This document shows, in pieces, positions 48,734 to 50,425 of a stretch of 50,425 nucleotides of DNA; positions within the stretch are counted from its first letter, which is position 1; every line of letters starts with the position of its first letter. The DNA is from a virus. The stretch spans positions 1-50,425 of the IMG/VR virus record IMGVR_UViG_3300023170_000043; one strand, written 5' to 3'. The translations under genes were made by a program, and so were the position numbers. Below the pieces are notes generated by a model that was not told where the DNA came from, did no database searches, and worked only from the letters and a program-made list of their open reading frames with translations.

Positions 48734-50425
48734 GTAACGGGACCAAAGTTGTAAAGAGAAATGGTAATACTGAATATCTTAACCTAGACAAGATCCATAA
48801 AATGGTTGAGAGTGCCTGTGAAGGACTCGCAGGTGTTTCTGCATCCCAAGTTGAGATGCAGTCTGGTATTCAATTCTATGATGGTATTACTACTCCTGAG
48901 ATTCAGGAGATTCTAATACGTTCTGCTTCCGATCTTATTGATCTTGAAGCCCCTAATTATCAATTTGTAGCAGCAAGACTTCTTCTTTTTGGTTTGTATA
49001 AACAAGTGTTTGGTCCTTCTTGGAATCAAGGATTTCCAAATATATTGCAACACTTAATTAAAGGTTCTGAGAAGAATATATATGATAAAGGACTCTCATT
49101 TAAGTATTCTGTTGAAGAGTGGAACAAGATTGATAGTTGGATTGATCATGATCGTGACATGTTATTCACTTATGCGGGTTTACGTCAGGTCGTTGATAAG
49201 TACCTCGTGCAAGATAGAAGCAGTGGTGAACTATATGAGACTCCACAATACATGTACATGTTAATCTCTGCAACGGTTTTTGCAGAGTATCCAAAAGAGA
49301 CTAGACTAGACTACGTTCGTAGATACTACAATGCAATCTCCAAACACAAAATCAACATTCCCACACCTATCATGGCGGGAGTGCGAACTCCACTTCGACA
49401 ATTTGCTAGCTGTGTTCTTGTTGATGTTGATGACTCCCTCGATTCTATCTTTAGCTCTGATATGGCTATTGGCAGATACGTTGCACAAAGGGCGGGAATC
49501 GGTATCAACGCAGGCAGAATCCGTGGGATCAACAGTAAGATCCGAGGTGGAGAAGTTCAGCACACAGGCGTTATCCCATTTCTCAAAAAGTTTGAAGCAA
49601 CTGTCAAATGCTGCACACAAAATGGCATCAGAGGTGGATCAGCAACTGTCCACTTCCCAATCTGGCACCAAGAGATCCAAGACATCCTAGTTTTAAAAAA
49701 TAATAAAGGAACGCAGGATAATCGCGTTCGTGGACTAGATTACTCAATTCAAATTAGTAAACTCTTCTATGAACGATTCATCTCCAACGGAGATATCTCC
49801 CTCTTCAGTCCTCACGATGTTCCAGATCTTTATGATGCTTTTGGTACTGATCGATTTGACTGGTTATATCTGGGTTATGAACAAGATACACGAATCCCAA
49901 GAAAAACTGTTGGTGCTCAAGAACTTATTCTGGACCTCTTGAAAGAGAGAGCAGAGACGGGTCGTGTTTATATCATGAACATCGACCACTGTAACTCTCA
50001 CTCTTCCTTCAAAGACAAGGTGAACATGAGTAACCTGTGTCAGGAGATCACCCTTCCTACAGATCCTATTCGTCATATTGATGATGCCGATGGTGAGATT
50101 GCTCTTTGCATTCTTTCTGCCATCAACGTCGGTAAGATTAACAAACTGGATGAGATGGAAGAACTTTGTGATCTTTCTGTTCGTGCTTTGGATGAGTTGA
50201 TCGACTATCAGGAGTACCCTGTGGCAGCAGCAGAACGTGCTACAAGGGCACGTAGATCCCTTGGAGTAGGTTTTATTGGTCTTGCCCACTATTTGGCACG
50301 TCATGGGGAGCATTATGATGATCCTCGTGCATTGACCCTGGTCCATAAGTTGACTGAAGCATTCCAGTACTACCTGTTAAAATCATCTAATCAACTTGCA
50401 AAAGAGAAAGGTGCATGTGATGCAT
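48730..50425 (+). CDS. nrdA: Ribonucleotide reductase alpha subunit NrdA, 3' truncated by window
   Basis: First 565 residues of the large subunit of class I reductase, starting ATG 48730 and open to the window edge. An ATP-cone (TKVVKRNGNTEYLNLDKIHKM, about 5-25, through residue 90) indicates allosteric control. Conserved sites: FASCVLVDVDDSLDSIF with the redox Cys, RAGIGINAGRIRG for substrate loop, VNMSNLCQEITLPT with the active-site Cys and Glu, and EIALCILSAINVGK with the partner Cys. It supplies deoxynucleotides for phage DNA synthesis, together with the thioredoxin at 39417. Confidence 0.97.
   Translation, partial: MSNGTKVVKRNGNTEYLNLDKIHKMVESACEGLAGVSASQVEMQSGIQFYDGITTPEIQEILIRSASDLIDLEAPNYQFVAARLLLFGLYKQVFGPSWNQGFPNILQHLIKGSEKNIYDKGLSFKYSVEEWNKIDSWIDHDRDMLFTYAGLRQVVDKYLVQDRSSGELYETPQYMYMLISATVFAEYPKETRLDYVRRYYNAISKHKINIPTPIMAGVRTPLRQFASCVLVDVDDSLDSIFSSDMAIGRYVAQRAGIGINAGRIRGINSKIRGGEVQHTGVIPFLKKFEATVKCCTQNGIRGGSATVHFPIWHQEIQDILVLKNNKGTQDNRVRGLDYSIQISKLFYERFISNGDISLFSPHDVPDLYDAFGTDRFDWLYLGYEQDTRIPRKTVGAQELILDLLKERAETGRVYIMNIDHCNSHSSFKDKVNMSNLCQEITLPTDPIRHIDDADGEIALCILSAINVGKINKLDEMEELCDLSVRALDELIDYQEYPVAAAERATRARRSLGVGFIGLAHYLARHGEHYDDPRALTLVHKLTEAFQYYLLKSSNQLAKEKGACDA

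Overview
The window is a stretch of a T4-like myovirus genome, almost certainly a marine cyanophage (Synechococcus or Prochlorococcus host). All recognisable genes lie on the + strand, tightly packed and often overlapping by ATGA or TAATG. The T4 core order is clear: terminase, sheath, tube, portal, prohead core and protease, capsid, then gp3-uvsY-uvsW, then replication genes. The cyanophage assignment rests on genes typical of cyanomyoviruses: a DUF3110 protein (a cyanobacterial family), hsp20, a CobS-like AAA+ ATPase, mazG, and 2OG-Fe(II) oxygenases.

Layout. (a) 1-12059, virion module: partial beta-rich protein, gp17, Zn-finger protein, gp18, gp19 (frameshifted in this sequence), gp20, gp67-like, a small beta protein, gp21, gp22, gp23, a 52-aa motif protein, gp3. 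(b) 12049-18124, recombination and late transcription: uvsY, uvsW, an Sm-like protein, sigma factor gp55 behind a good sigma70-type promoter, gp47, DUF3110, gp46. (c) 18114-24933: an HExxH metalloprotease/VWA (CobT-like) protein and its likely AAA+ partner CobS, separated by a late-type motif protein and two AT-rich genes, one carrying an Asp/Asn-hydroxylase-type 2OG oxygenase domain. (d) 24971-35150, replisome: DUF3310, gp45, gp44, an accessory block, gp62, regA, hsp20, two Sm-like proteins, gp43. (e) 35147-39710: small ORFs, 2OG oxygenase, uvsX, prolyl-4-hydroxylase-like oxygenase, gp41, mazG, thioredoxin. (f) 39759-47732, second late cluster: an unknown late protein, a nucleotidyltransferase with a capsid-targeting-like N-terminus, a 926-aa charged protein with EF-hand-like loops and repeated prohead-protease-type sites, a thermonuclease, and small virion-type proteins. 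(g) 47729-50425: gp61 primase and the start of nrdA.

How it works together. Replication and recombination genes (41, 43, 44, 45, 46, 47, 61, 62, uvsX/Y/W) make a T4-type replisome fed by NrdA, thioredoxin and possibly MazG. gp55, probably with gp45, would direct RNA polymerase to late promoters. I find TATAAATA-like elements (ATAAATA or CTAAATA) 23-38 nt upstream of the start codons in the two virion clusters and before one motif gene; many are built onto the stop codon of the preceding gene, and three follow or sit inside a terminator hairpin. RegA and four Sm-like small proteins suggest substantial post-transcriptional control.

Most noteworthy: the predicted packaged nucleotidyltransferase and the apparent gp21-processed precursor in the second late cluster; stop-codon-embedded late promoters; terminator/promoter composites; the four Sm-like paralogues; and the gp19 reading-frame break. 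No tRNA, insertion sequence or CRISPR array was seen.
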